Shown here: piece after piece, positions 36,664 through 45,455 of the stretch | Position numbering within the stretch: the first letter of the stretch is position 1 | Layout of the letters: each line of letters opens with the position of its first letter | Assembly: GCA_902512865.1 (NCBI GenBank) | Contig: CABXKZ010000002.1 | Coordinates: 1-54,482, forward strand | Source: an uncultured marine group I thaumarchaeote | Lineage (GTDB): Archaea > Thermoproteota > Nitrososphaeria > Nitrososphaerales > Nitrosopumilaceae | Direction of reading: 5' to 3' | Length of the DNA stretch: 54,482 nucleotides | Made by a program: the position numbers and the translations under genes | Notes under the pieces: generated by a model | What the model was told of the DNA's origin: nothing | Database searches by the model: none | The model's input: the letters and a program-made list of their open reading frames with translations, nothing else

Positions 36664-36800
36664 AACTTGATATGCGGTTACACCTTAAATCATTTCACAC
36701 CTAATCTCATGGTTAATTGTAGGTATTTCTTCATAAAATAATTCCAAATATTTGAAAAAACTAGCGAAACTCTTTATTCATACATAAAATCAATTTCAAT

Positions 36801-37379
36801 ATGGTAACAAAAAAGCCCAAAGTTGTAGGAGTTGAAATTCTTAAAAAAAATGGACTAGATGTCGACAAACTTGTGAAACTTCTCATAACAAATGCATCTG
36901 TCGAGTTTACTGCTTACTATTACTTTACGAATCTACGAATGCATGCTACAGGAATGGAAGGTGAAGGAATCAAGGGAATAATTGAAGATGCACGTCTTGA
37001 GGATCTAAGTCACTTTGAATCTTGTATTGAGAGAATTTTCCAACTAGGTGGAAGTCTTCCAAATGATGCACAAGCATTCATTAAAATGTCTGGATGTGAA
37101 TTTTTACAATTACCAAAAAATCCGACTGACATTAAAGGAATTTTAGAAAAATGCCTCAAAGCCGAACAAGGTGCAATTGTTAACTGGAATAAAGTATGTA
37201 AAATGACATACAATAAAGATCCTGCAACATATGACATTGCTAAAGATATTTTGATGGAAGAGATTGAACATGAGAGCTGGTTCCTAGAATTATTGTATGG
37301 ACGACCTTCTGGTCACATGCGACGTAAATTCTCAGGCGAACGTCCTCATACACAAAAACATTCTAGAGCATTAGGTTAG
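36801..37379 (+). CDS. Dps-like ferritin (DPSL family)
   Basis: 192 residues, four-helix ferritin fold. Ferroxidase-type ligands appear as NASVEFTAYYYFTNLR, ARLEDLSHFESCIERI, KCLKAEQGAIVNWNKVC and MEEIEHESWFLELLYG. Two Cys, one in SHFESC and one in SGCEF, fit the DPSL group, which can carry a thioferritin-type disulfide; this is inference. It would oxidise and store iron and protect DNA from peroxide. A basic tail (MRRKFSGERPHTQKHSR) may bind DNA. Its role complements the iron-uptake island. Confidence 0.88.
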   Translation: MVTKKPKVVGVEILKKNGLDVDKLVKLLITNASVEFTAYYYFTNLRMHATGMEGEGIKGIIEDARLEDLSHFESCIERIFQLGGSLPNDAQAFIKMSGCEFLQLPKNPTDIKGILEKCLKAEQGAIVNWNKVCKMTYNKDPATYDIAKDILMEEIEHESWFLELLYGRPSGHMRRKFSGERPHTQKHSRALG

Positions 37380-38881
37380 TCATTTCCCAAAAATATTGGA
37401 CTAGTGCTTATTTTTTTATCAACATCTAAAATACAATATGCATATTGTGTATTTTTCATTGAAGGGTACATTATACTCTCTTTATCATTACTATGTTTTA
37501 GTCCAATCCCGTGACCTAATTCATGTGTCATGATATATTCTACTGTATCAACATGATACAGTTGAAAATTTCCATCACAACCATATCCTCCTAATGCTAC
37601 TTCGACTACTCCTTTTCCAAGATTGGCATGGCCCAAAACTCCTTCTCCTAAATCTCTAACAACCCATGTTACCCAAAGATTTGCATTTGTTTTTGTTTTT
37701 GATGTTACAAAATTAATCTTGATCTTTTTTCCATCATTTGCAGAAAATTCTGCATCTTCCCACATCTTGAATGAGTTCACTAATGTGCTGACATGATCCA
37801 ATGGTAAGCCTATCGGTTGTTCATTTACATAAACTTTGTATTCTAAATGGTAGACATCATCTATTAAGACATATTCTGGATTTGGGAAATTTTTGTTTCC
37901 AATTTCAATTTGCTGATCATAGTTCCATTTTACATAATCTCTCAAGAATTTCTTGATAACATCGTTACTTGGGTTTGGATACTCAATGTATCTTTTTTCT
38001 TGATTCACTTCTTTTTCAATTCTGTCTAAATATCTGGAAAATTCCCATTCATTTCTATCTTTTACCTTTTTTTCGTCTTCTGTTAATTCTTGGATATCTG
38101 GAATATCAATTATCAACAACCCATTGCCAATCAAAAAATTAACCCCCTTCAAAAATTCTTCATCAGGTATCTGGCCATCTGCCCACCATCCTGCAGTATT
38201 TTTTATCCATGCTGGAATTGATTGCACCGTAGATTGTATCTCATCTGAAGATTCTACATTGATAATTCTATTTTCTATCAAAAATTGTAAAGATTTTACA
38301 AATTCTTCATCAGGTATCTGGCCATCTGCCCACCATCCTGCAGTATTTTTTATCCATGCTGGAACTGTTTGTGGAATGTTCAATGCAAACACTTGTGGTT
38401 TTTCAACTTCATTGTAAGGATATTTTTTTACAGTCTTTGTTGCAAATTCATAATAGTTTTGTACAATATGATTTTCTGGAAGTATCTCATATGCTTGTTC
38501 AAAATATGTCAATGCTTGTTTATATTCTCCAAAATTTCCAAATCCCACACCTAATCCAATCAATGCTGTAGCATCTTGTGAATCTTGCTGATGTACATTA
38601 TAAAACTCAAGAATTGAACTTTTATGCCTATCGAGATTACTTAATGCAATTCCTTTCATTAATAATGTTTTTTTGTTTTCAGGAGAAATTTCCAAAATCT
38701 CATCATACACTTCAACTGCTTGCCTGTATTCTCCTAACATGAAATGATCATTCGCTTTTTTATACAAATTTGGTAGATCATACACTCCCTGCGCAAATGA
38801 AACACTCATTGTAGGAGATAAAAACAATACAAAAACCGTCCCTGTAATCAATGAAAATTTTATGAAGTTACTACTAATCAT
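37376..38881 (-). CDS. Secreted TPR protein with metzincin-type zinc protease domain
   Basis: 501 residues. A signal peptide (FSLITGTVFVLFLSPTMSVS) is followed by about three TPR units (30-150), then two copies of a 49-residue module, PAWIKNTAGWWADGQIPDEE (about 173-270), common in thaumarchaeal surface proteins. A catalytic domain then carries HELGHGIGLKH (His453, His457, His463; Glu454) and a Met-turn SIMYPSM (Met471), the metzincin/matrixin pattern HExxHxxGxxH. So this is a surface or secreted zinc endopeptidase with protein-interaction repeats. Convergent overlap of 4 bp with the Dps gene. Target unknown. Confidence 0.9.
   Translation of the reverse strand: MISSNFIKFSLITGTVFVLFLSPTMSVSFAQGVYDLPNLYKKANDHFMLGEYRQAVEVYDEILEISPENKKTLLMKGIALSNLDRHKSSILEFYNVHQQDSQDATALIGLGVGFGNFGEYKQALTYFEQAYEILPENHIVQNYYEFATKTVKKYPYNEVEKPQVFALNIPQTVPAWIKNTAGWWADGQIPDEEFVKSLQFLIENRIINVESSDEIQSTVQSIPAWIKNTAGWWADGQIPDEEFLKGVNFLIGNGLLIIDIPDIQELTEDEKKVKDRNEWEFSRYLDRIEKEVNQEKRYIEYPNPSNDVIKKFLRDYVKWNYDQQIEIGNKNFPNPEYVLIDDVYHLEYKVYVNEQPIGLPLDHVSTLVNSFKMWEDAEFSANDGKKIKINFVTSKTKTNANLWVTWVVRDLGEGVLGHANLGKGVVEVALGGYGCDGNFQLYHVDTVEYIMTHELGHGIGLKHSNDKESIMYPSMKNTQYAYCILDVDKKISTSPIFLGND
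38153..38217 (-). repeat. Exact 65-bp direct repeat, copy 1 (second PAWIKNTAGWW module)
   Basis: Identical over 65 bp to 38300-38364, offset 147 bp (49 codons). Encodes the conserved core of the module in the metzincin protein. Perfect synonymous identity implies recent duplication or gene conversion. Confidence 0.95.
38300..38364 (-). repeat. Exact 65-bp direct repeat, copy 2 (first PAWIKNTAGWW module)
   Basis: Identical over 65 bp to 38153-38217. On the coding strand this is the upstream of the two modules. Confidence 0.95.
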
Positions 38882-38940
38882 ATTATTGAGATTTCTTTTT
38901 TTTCAAAATTAAATGATTCTACAAAATATACTGTGCCTAT

Positions 38941-39948
38941 TCACACCTGACTCGAAACAACGTCGCCTACAAAAATTTTCTTCATTTCTTTGGCTGTTTT
39001 CAACTTTAATGCTCCGTCATTATCAATCCCGTGAGAGATTCCTGAAATCTCTCCATTTGAAGTATTGATGGTGATCTTTTTACCTATTCTATCTGCTCTT
39101 TTTGTCCATTCTTTTACAATTTTTGATTTCTCTCCTTTGTTTAATTGCACCAGAACCTTTTCAAATTGTAATAGAAACTCTCTGAGAAGCACAGTTGGGG
39201 ATGTATTATCATCTTTTTTTCGAAGTGAATTTACGCCGTAAAAATTTGGACTCTTTGATAATCTTTTTTCTAGCTTTTTTACATCTACATCAAAATTAAT
39301 TCCAACTCCTAACACCAAATAATCAATATTGTTTGCCTGAAATGAGGCATTCACTAACATGCCTGCAACTTTTTTACCATTCATCATAATATCATTTGGC
39401 CATTTTACTTGAGTTTCTATTCCCAATATCGATTTGATTGATTTTGATAATGCCACTGCTCCTGCAATTGGAACTAGAGTTGAACTTGAGACATCAAATT
39501 TTGGATGAATAATTAAAGAAAACCACATACCTCCTTTTGGAGATGCCCATATCCTGTCACGACGACCTCTTCCAGATGTCTGCTTTTCAGCAATAATGAT
39601 TGTACCATCTTCTTTTTTATCCGATGCAATTTGCTGTGCAAAATTTTGGGTGGAATCAATTTCTTCAAAATAATATACTCTTTTTCCAATTACTTTGGTC
39701 TTAAGTTCCCGTGTGATTTCCCAAGGAAGTAATTTTTCAGTATCACTTACCAATCTGTAGCCTAATTTTTGTTTTGATTCTATCTTGTATCCAAGTGTTT
39801 GAATTTTTTTTATATGTTTCCATACTGCAACTCTGCTAATTTTTAAAACATCACTAAGATCTTGACCGGACAAATATTCAGAATCATGTGTTTGAAAAAA
39901 AGACAGTACTTTCACTAATCCAATATTATCGAACGATGTGTATGACAT
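38941..39948 (-). CDS. birA: Biotin protein ligase with N-terminal DNA-binding domain
   Basis: 335 residues. An N-terminal winged helix (LSGQDLSDVLKISRVAVWKHIKKI) is followed by the ligase: SGRGRRDRIWASPKGGMW (biotinyl-AMP site), VKWPNDIMMNGKKVAGML and LGVGINFDV, ending in a C-terminal SH3-like domain. It biotinylates the carboxylase carrier protein; in ammonia-oxidising archaea this is needed for the acetyl-/propionyl-CoA carboxylase of carbon fixation. The helix-turn-helix suggests it also represses biotin or carboxylase genes. The start overlaps the stop of the 39948-40463 gene (TAATG), so the two form an operon. Confidence 0.94.
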   Translation of the reverse strand: MSYTSFDNIGLVKVLSFFQTHDSEYLSGQDLSDVLKISRVAVWKHIKKIQTLGYKIESKQKLGYRLVSDTEKLLPWEITRELKTKVIGKRVYYFEEIDSTQNFAQQIASDKKEDGTIIIAEKQTSGRGRRDRIWASPKGGMWFSLIIHPKFDVSSSTLVPIAGAVALSKSIKSILGIETQVKWPNDIMMNGKKVAGMLVNASFQANNIDYLVLGVGINFDVDVKKLEKRLSKSPNFYGVNSLRKKDDNTSPTVLLREFLLQFEKVLVQLNKGEKSKIVKEWTKRADRIGKKITINTSNGEISGISHGIDNDGALKLKTAKEMKKIFVGDVVSSQV

Positions 39949-40463
39949 TAGAAACCTATGTCGATGTCAAACCCTCCATCGTCTCCAAGGTCGGACTCAC
40001 CCGTATTTCCTACGTCCTCATCTATTCCTTGCACGTCTTCAGCTGGAATGAAACTCCCCATACTTGTACCAATCATACTAAACATCATACTAAACATCAT
40101 CATATCTACTATTCCAAACATCATCATTGAAGGCAAAAATGATTTGTCTTCCTTTAATTTCTGTTCTAACTCTTGTCTGTTTCCTGATTTATAGGAGTTC
40201 TCTAATCGATTCCATTTTTCTTGTAAAATTTTTAATTGACGTTCAAACTCTCTAATTCCATCTTCAGTTGGTTTTATCTCGATTTTTACCCCTCGCCATC
40301 CTTTCTTCTCTGTTACTATAATCCATCCTGAATTCTCTAATCTTTGTAAAATTGATTCTAATTCTTTTGGTTCTACTCTAGCTTCTCGAGAAATTTTTTC
40401 AAAATTAAAAATTCTATGATTAATAATTCCTAAAACAACTGTTTCTTTATTCTCCTCATCCAT
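39948..40463 (-). CDS. Winged-helix protein with Met-rich hydrophobic segment
   Basis: 171 residues. The first ~75 form a winged helix (ISREARVEPKELESILQRLENSGWIIVTEKKGW), then a charged helical linker. Next is a Met-rich hydrophobic stretch (MMMFGIVDMMMFSMMFSMIG) and an acidic, Gly-rich tail (VGNTGESDLGDDGGFDID). The hydrophobic stretch might be a membrane or oligomerisation segment; Met-rich sequences can also bind copper(I), but no such role is shown. It is translationally coupled to birA by a 1-bp TAATG overlap, so it may regulate or partner biotin ligase expression. Confidence 0.75.
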   Translation of the reverse strand: MDEENKETVVLGIINHRIFNFEKISREARVEPKELESILQRLENSGWIIVTEKKGWRGVKIEIKPTEDGIREFERQLKILQEKWNRLENSYKSGNRQELEQKLKEDKSFLPSMMMFGIVDMMMFSMMFSMIGTSMGSFIPAEDVQGIDEDVGNTGESDLGDDGGFDIDIGF

Positions 40464-40530
40464 GATATTTCATTTCAAATTATTGCCTAAAAAGTAATTG
40501 AATTTTATATTATGACGCTGTAGTTTGTTT

Positions 40531-41253
40531 ATGATTGAAACCAAGATTATTCCCATATTTCCATTAGATCTAGTCTTGTTTCCTAATCAGGATCTGCCAT
40601 TGCGAATCTTTGAGCCTCGATATAAGCAAATGGTTGATGATTGCATGCTAGGAGAAAAAGAATTTGGAATTTGTCTTGGACATGATAGTGACACTTTATC
40701 AAATTGGCAGGCACCATATAATGTTGGCACAATTGCAAAAATCATTGACTGTAAAGATGTAGACTCCACAAGCGGTCATCTATTTTTAAATGTTAGAGGT
40801 CATAGAAAATTTCGAATCATTCGTTTGATTTCACCATCACTTGAAAAAACCAAAGATTACGATCCCTTCACAGTACAGGGAACAAGATCCATTGAACAAC
40901 TTCATCATAATGATGGTATTGAAAAAAAAATGTACATACAAGCTGAAATTGAAATAATTTCTGACATTGATTCATCAATATCTCTAGGTCAATGGGAAAA
41001 TTTAGTAGAATTGTGGAAAAATAATATAAAAAAAAGTGCGGGCAATCCTGAATTAACATCTCATCAACTAGATCATGTTTTGGAACAGTATTATCTAAAA
41101 ACTGAAACTCCTACAATGGAGTATGTTTATTCACTATGTGCATTGGTCTCTCAGACCCCATTTGATCTACAACCAATCTTGGAATGTACAAATATGGACG
41201 AATTACTCCAAAAATCTACAAAACTACTGGAATCTGACATAAACTCTGAGTAA
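40531..41253 (+). CDS. LON substrate-binding (N-terminal) domain protein
   Basis: About 240 residues. IIPIFPLDLVLFPNQDLPLR, IFEPRYKQMVDDCM, FGICLGHDSD and VGTIAKIIDCKDVD are typical of the Lon N-terminal domain found alone, without ATPase or protease parts. The C-terminal half is helical (EQYYLKTETPTMEYVYSLCA). The frame opens at TTG (40525), but I use the ATG at 40531, which has a TATA-like TTTATATTATG upstream. Stand-alone LON domains are probable substrate adaptors; partner unknown. Confidence 0.9.
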   Translation: MIETKIIPIFPLDLVLFPNQDLPLRIFEPRYKQMVDDCMLGEKEFGICLGHDSDTLSNWQAPYNVGTIAKIIDCKDVDSTSGHLFLNVRGHRKFRIIRLISPSLEKTKDYDPFTVQGTRSIEQLHHNDGIEKKMYIQAEIEIISDIDSSISLGQWENLVELWKNNIKKSAGNPELTSHQLDHVLEQYYLKTETPTMEYVYSLCALVSQTPFDLQPILECTNMDELLQKSTKLLESDINSE

Positions 41254-41312
41254 ATTCAAACCTAAAGTTCATAAGCGATGAAAAACTATGAGCTAAAATT
41301 CGGAAACATAAC

Positions 41313-43025
41313 ATGGAAAAATTTGGAACATTAGAATTTGTATTGGATCGTTATTCTGGAACCTGGTGCTGGAAGATTTCTGGAAATCGTGCAGTGAACA
41401 TGGTCTCAAAATTAATTCCGCGTGGATGGTATGGTGATAAACCTGATGAAGTCATTGTATCTGACAATGATGAAAATACCAAAAAATTAAAAATGATCAA
41501 CGATCGCTATTCCTTTGAAATTTTATCAAACTCTGTTTGGAAACGAAAAATTGCCCCACTAACAATCAAAAAAATACGTGTGCCAAAAATTGAAAAACTA
41601 CAACAAGCTACACCTAGCAAACAATTCCGTGGAACTCTACTTGACTTTCAAAGAGAAGGTCTGGACTTTTTAATCAAATCAAGTGGGAACGCATTGCTTG
41701 CAGATGAGATGGGTCTTGGAAAAACTGTCCAAACACTTGCATACATGTCAAAAGAGAAAAACGCATTTCCTGCACTAATTATTGCACCACTTGTAACTCT
41801 GACAAACTGGCAAAGAGAGATTGAAAAATTCCTAAAGAAAAAAGGAAAAAATGGTAAAATAATTGAAAATGATGTTCCATCTAGTACAATGATTCGAAAT
41901 GGAAAACTTGCTGACATTGGAAAATATGATTTTTACATTATTAACTATGAACTTTTACATAAACGACTTCCTGATTTACTAAAACTTGGAATTCGTTCTG
42001 TTGTTTGTGATGAGGTACAACATCTCAGGTCTAAGACCACTCAAAAATATGCAGCAGTCAAAACATTGGCCGCACTTGAAAGTATAAAGTATAGGGTTGG
42101 GTTATCTGGAACTCCTATTTACAATCGTGGTTCTGAAATATGGCCAATTGTTGATATTCTAAAACCTGGTCTACTTGGAAGCTTTAAGGAATTTTGTGAA
42201 TACTTTTGTTATGTAAATGAAAAAGGAAAAGCAATTGTACTTGAAAACAAACGTGATACGCTACGCAATCAATTAACTAAACATGTAATGTTGAGAAGAA
42301 AAAAATCTGATGTCCTAAAAGAACTAAAAGATAAGGTTCGTTATCCTGAAATGATTCATGCTGATGAAAAATTCTACAAGGCTGAATTAAGTAAAATTTG
42401 GAAGAAGCTTGAAGAAGAACAAAAATATGCAGAATCTGCATTTGATAAATCTGCATCATATCATCGTGCAATAGAAAGTGAAAGACAGGCAGCAGGTCTT
42501 GCAAAACTTGCACATGTTACAAACTTTGTAACAAACATCATGGAGATCGAAGAAAGTGTGGTTGTGTTTTGTCATCACAAAGCAATTCATAATTTACTTC
42601 ATCATAGTTTGACTAATTATGATCCTGCATCAATAATTGGAGGTCAAACCGATACAGTTAGACAACGTGAAATTGATAGATTCCAAAAAGGTCAGACAAA
42701 ACTAATGATTGCAGGACTGCGAGCCGGAAACGTTGGAATTAATCTTACAACTGCAAAATATGTTATTTTTGCTGAGCTTGACTGGAGTCCTGCAATTCAC
42801 CGTCAAGCCGAAGATCGTTTACACAGAATTGGTCAGAAAAATACTGTCTTTGCATACTATCTGGTAGGAAAAGGAACTCTTGATGAACATGTTGCAGAGA
42901 TTCTAGTTGATAAAAGCTATGAGATTGACACTATACTTGACAAGCAAGGTGAATCATTTGAAAACAAAGAAAAGGCAAAGATGATTCTTGCCCAAATTCA
43001 TGACAAGATTGGAACCAAATTATAA
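41313..43025 (+). CDS. SNF2-family helicase-like ATPase
   Basis: 570 residues. An N-terminal ~100-residue region precedes the SNF2 ATPase core. Motif I is DEMGLGKTVQT (GLGKT at 134-138), motif Ia IIAPLVTLTNWQREIEKF, motif II DEVQHL (233-238, in place of DEAH), motif III GLSGTPIYN, then motif V GLRAGNVGINLTTAKYVIF and motif VI HRQAEDRLHRIGQ (His504 in HRIGQ). It resembles SMARCAL1/ZRANB3-type DNA translocases more than chromatin remodelers. Likely acts on DNA forks or protein-DNA complexes. Probably single-gene transcript; the small 43063 gene follows by 37 bp. Confidence 0.94.
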   Translation: MEKFGTLEFVLDRYSGTWCWKISGNRAVNMVSKLIPRGWYGDKPDEVIVSDNDENTKKLKMINDRYSFEILSNSVWKRKIAPLTIKKIRVPKIEKLQQATPSKQFRGTLLDFQREGLDFLIKSSGNALLADEMGLGKTVQTLAYMSKEKNAFPALIIAPLVTLTNWQREIEKFLKKKGKNGKIIENDVPSSTMIRNGKLADIGKYDFYIINYELLHKRLPDLLKLGIRSVVCDEVQHLRSKTTQKYAAVKTLAALESIKYRVGLSGTPIYNRGSEIWPIVDILKPGLLGSFKEFCEYFCYVNEKGKAIVLENKRDTLRNQLTKHVMLRRKKSDVLKELKDKVRYPEMIHADEKFYKAELSKIWKKLEEEQKYAESAFDKSASYHRAIESERQAAGLAKLAHVTNFVTNIMEIEESVVVFCHHKAIHNLLHHSLTNYDPASIIGGQTDTVRQREIDRFQKGQTKLMIAGLRAGNVGINLTTAKYVIFAELDWSPAIHRQAEDRLHRIGQKNTVFAYYLVGKGTLDEHVAEILVDKSYEIDTILDKQGESFENKEKAKMILAQIHDKIGTKL

Positions 43026-43062
43026 CCTCAATATTTTTTAGTTCAAAATTTTTAGAAGAAAT

Positions 43063-43317
43063 ATGGACTTTATGTTAGAAGAAGAAATGATTGATCTTTT
43101 GACATTTTGTTTACAAAATCCTAATTCTGATGAAGTAGAATCCAAAAAATCTCGATTCATACAAGTTGGAAAAGAAATCTTTGATAATGGAGGGGTTGAC
43201 GCAATGGAAAACTTCTTTTTTGCAGTGGAAAATAGAATTGAAGGTGAAATTGAAAAATCTCCAAAACCATTTCGTTCATTATGGAATGGTTTGTCTGATG
43301 AATGGAAATATCCATAG
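43063..43317 (+). CDS. Hypothetical small protein
   Basis: 84 residues, acidic and helical (EEEMIDLLTFCLQNPNSDEVESKK; FFFAVENRIEGEIEKSP), ending SLWNGLSDEWKYP. It follows the SNF2 gene by 37 bp on the same strand and may be co-transcribed. No family recognised. Confidence 0.65.
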   Translation: MDFMLEEEMIDLLTFCLQNPNSDEVESKKSRFIQVGKEIFDNGGVDAMENFFFAVENRIEGEIEKSPKPFRSLWNGLSDEWKYP

Positions 43318-43351
43318 GAAAATTTACTAAAAAAGATTATTTGATGTTCAG

Positions 43352-43495
43352 TTATGCTTTGCCTATTCTGAACATCGAAATGCCGCATGTTGGGCATGTA
43401 CCTTTTGTTGCTGGTTTACCATTTTTCATAGTTACAGCTTGGGTACTATTCATTTCTCTTTTGTCTCTGCATTTTACGCAGTATCCTATTACCAT
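43352..43495 (-). CDS. DUF5679-like small zinc-ribbon protein
   Basis: 47 residues: an N-terminal YCVKCRDKREM, central NGKPATKG and C-terminal GTCPTCGISMFRIGKA. The two CxxC pairs would bind one zinc. The pattern matches DUF5679 proteins, widespread in archaea and some bacteria, often next to nucleic-acid genes; function not established. It converges with the 43063 gene. A small gene easily missed, but the motif is clear. Confidence 0.85.
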   Translation of the reverse strand: MVIGYCVKCRDKREMNSTQAVTMKNGKPATKGTCPTCGISMFRIGKA

Positions 43496-43616
43496 GTACT
43501 TTTAACTGATCTCTCTTATTAGCAAAAACCTGTTAATTTTTTTCAACACTTTTAGTTACTTTCTCCGCTGATTTTTAGGAATAAATCAAATAGTTTACGT
43601 TATATCTAATTCTCTA

Positions 43617-44462
43617 GTGAATTTTCTTATGAAAAAGATTATTTTTGGAATTACCTTTTTTGTCTTAATTTTTCCTATTGCTCATGTATTTGCTGATGAC
43701 TTGACACTTAACATTGATAAGACAATTTATGAAAAATCTGATTTTATTTCTGTATGGGGGTCCACCTCCCTTGACTCTGTTTTTATTTCTGTAAAAGATC
43801 CTGATGGAAATAATGTCTGGAATGAAAGCCTAAACTCTGATAACGAAAATAAATTCTCCACTTTGATAATTGCAGGAATTGGTGGATGGACAAAAAGTGG
43901 AAATTATCTGGTAGTGGCTGAATCTGGTAATTATGTGGCTTCTACAAAATTTTTCTACGATTCAGGCGCACAAGTAAATCCTCCTTCTGCAGTATCTGAT
44001 TATTATGTTAGTCAAGAAGATCTATATCTCACATTTACCATTGCAGTAATCATTGTTGCAGGAATTTTCATTTATCTTGCAAGACATATCATACTACGAA
44101 AAAAAACAAGTTATGATGATGCTAAATTAGATTCTAAAAAGAATCGTGATTATGAAAAATACCACTCTGAATGGTCAGAAGAAGAAATTTTTGGTTCACA
44201 CAAATCAACTACTGATGCAAAAGAATTTCGTGAAATGTATAATGATAATTCCTTACCAAACTATTATCTTGTATTGGGGTTGACAAATGATTCATCTCAA
44301 TTAGAAATTAAAAATCAATACAGAAAACTCGCAAAACAATATCATCCTGATAGAAACAAGGATTCTTCAGAAGAAAAAATGGCTCAAATTAATAAAGCAT
44401 ATGAAATTTTGTCTGACAAAAAACTTAGAGCAGAATATGACAAGTTTTGCAAATTACTGTGA
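43617..44462 (+). CDS. Membrane protein with extracellular domain and cytosolic J-domain
   Basis: 281 residues from GTG (an ATG 12 nt later is also possible). A signal sequence (IIFGITFFVLIFPIAHVFA) is followed by a ~95-residue outer beta domain (SDFISVWGSTSLDSVFISVK). One membrane helix (LTFTIAVIIVAGIFIYLA, about 141-158) leads to a linker and a C-terminal J-domain (NYYLVLGLTNDSSQLEIKNQ), with intact HPD (243-245) in AKQYHPDRNKD. It would recruit DnaK/Hsp70 to the membrane, perhaps at the translocon or for surface-protein biogenesis; that is inference. The 3' end overlaps the convergent gene by 9 bp. Confidence 0.88.
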   Translation: MNFLMKKIIFGITFFVLIFPIAHVFADDLTLNIDKTIYEKSDFISVWGSTSLDSVFISVKDPDGNNVWNESLNSDNENKFSTLIIAGIGGWTKSGNYLVVAESGNYVASTKFFYDSGAQVNPPSAVSDYYVSQEDLYLTFTIAVIIVAGIFIYLARHIILRKKTSYDDAKLDSKKNRDYEKYHSEWSEEEIFGSHKSTTDAKEFREMYNDNSLPNYYLVLGLTNDSSQLEIKNQYRKLAKQYHPDRNKDSSEEKMAQINKAYEILSDKKLRAEYDKFCKLL

Positions 44463-44840
44463 CTCTATAATCACATCTTTTAGTGTTAGATAAAGAACAA
44501 CTTTAGATGCATTTTGCATGCTGTTTGTAAGATTTGTTACAAGTGAAATTTTTTGTCCATCTTTATCAACTCCTTGTAACGTTATATCTAGAAAATCTTT
44601 GTTTGGTCCAAGCATAGCCTTTGAGAGATGCTTTGATACACTTGTATCTAGAATGGTTGCTTGTACCTTCAACTCTTTCAATTCTGCAAAATACACCCCT
44701 CCTCTTGTTGTAGGCTCTGTGATTGGGTTTTCTGTCTGAAAAACCTTAATATCATTCACTGCAAAAGAATTTTCTCCAATTAGCATCCTAAAATTCGAGC
44801 TGTTTTTGTGTACTATTTCTTGCAACTCTTTTTCATTCAT
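44454..44840 (-). CDS. Hypothetical protein
   Basis: 128 residues, soluble. Predicted beta strands (GGVYFAELKELKVQATILD, DFLDITLQGVDKDGQKISL, ASKVVLYLTLKDVIIES) suggest a small beta-sandwich. No Cys. Convergent overlap of 9 bp with the J-domain membrane gene. No family recognised. Confidence 0.65.
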   Translation of the reverse strand: MNEKELQEIVHKNSSNFRMLIGENSFAVNDIKVFQTENPITEPTTRGGVYFAELKELKVQATILDTSVSKHLSKAMLGPNKDFLDITLQGVDKDGQKISLVTNLTNSMQNASKVVLYLTLKDVIIESQ

Positions 44841-44891
44841 TACCTATTTGAAAAAATTAAAAAATATATGTCAATACAATTGTAGTTAGAT

Positions 44892-45185
44892 ATGGCAGAA
44901 TCTATATCAAAAGACCAACTAAGACAAGAACAAGACCAATTTGTTATAATTGATGTCAGAGAACCAGATGAGATTGTAAACGGGGCAATTGAAAACTCTC
45001 AGAATATGCCTTTAGGACTTGCTATAAGAAATGCAAAAAAAGGCCAAATCGATGACCTCAAAGATAAGAAACTCTGTGTTTACTGTGCATCTGGTTACCG
45101 TGGAAACATTGCAGCTGATGAATTAGTAAAGGCTGGATTTTCTGTAGTGAATCTTGAAGGCGGTTACATGGCATGGGCGCAATAA
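44892..45185 (+). CDS. Single-domain rhodanese
   Basis: 97 residues. FVIIDVREPDEIVNGAIENS is the conserved start, and the active-site loop LCVYCASGYRGNIAADEL carries Cys65. Family members transfer sulfane sulfur or act in redox sensing. Its stop codon is followed at once by the TTG start of a SWIM zinc-finger gene (TAA|TTG), so the two are co-translated. Confidence 0.92.
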   Translation: MAESISKDQLRQEQDQFVIIDVREPDEIVNGAIENSQNMPLGLAIRNAKKGQIDDLKDKKLCVYCASGYRGNIAADELVKAGFSVVNLEGGYMAWAQ

Positions 45186-45428
45186 TTGAGTTCTAATACA
45201 ATTAGAAAGGCACAAAAACTTGTTGACAATGGGGGGGTTGTAAAAATTGAAGATGATCTTTTTCAAGTAAAATCTTCAAGTGATCCTTCTAAATCTTATT
45301 TTGTAACTCCTGATTCTTGTGAATGCCCTGGCTTCAAAAATTTCTATAAATTTCATCATGGAAACGGTTTGAAAGCAAATTGCTCTCATTTGGAGGCAAT
45401 TCGTATATTTCTAAAAGAAAATAAATAA
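45186..45428 (+). CDS. Small SWIM zinc-finger protein
   Basis: 80 residues, TTG start directly after the rhodanese stop. The core DSCECPGFKNFYKF... has Cys45, Cys47, Cys66 and His68, the CxC...CxH pattern of SWIM zinc fingers. SWIM domains bind DNA or proteins and occur with SWI/SNF ATPases, MuDR transposases and archaeal recombination factors; here the domain stands alone, coupled to a rhodanese, an unusual pairing. The TTG start is supported by the zero-gap arrangement; no in-frame ATG is near. Confidence 0.82.
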   Translation: MSSNTIRKAQKLVDNGGVVKIEDDLFQVKSSSDPSKSYFVTPDSCECPGFKNFYKFHHGNGLKANCSHLEAIRIFLKENK

Positions 45429-45455
45429 AAAATGCTGATTGATTGAATCAGATTG

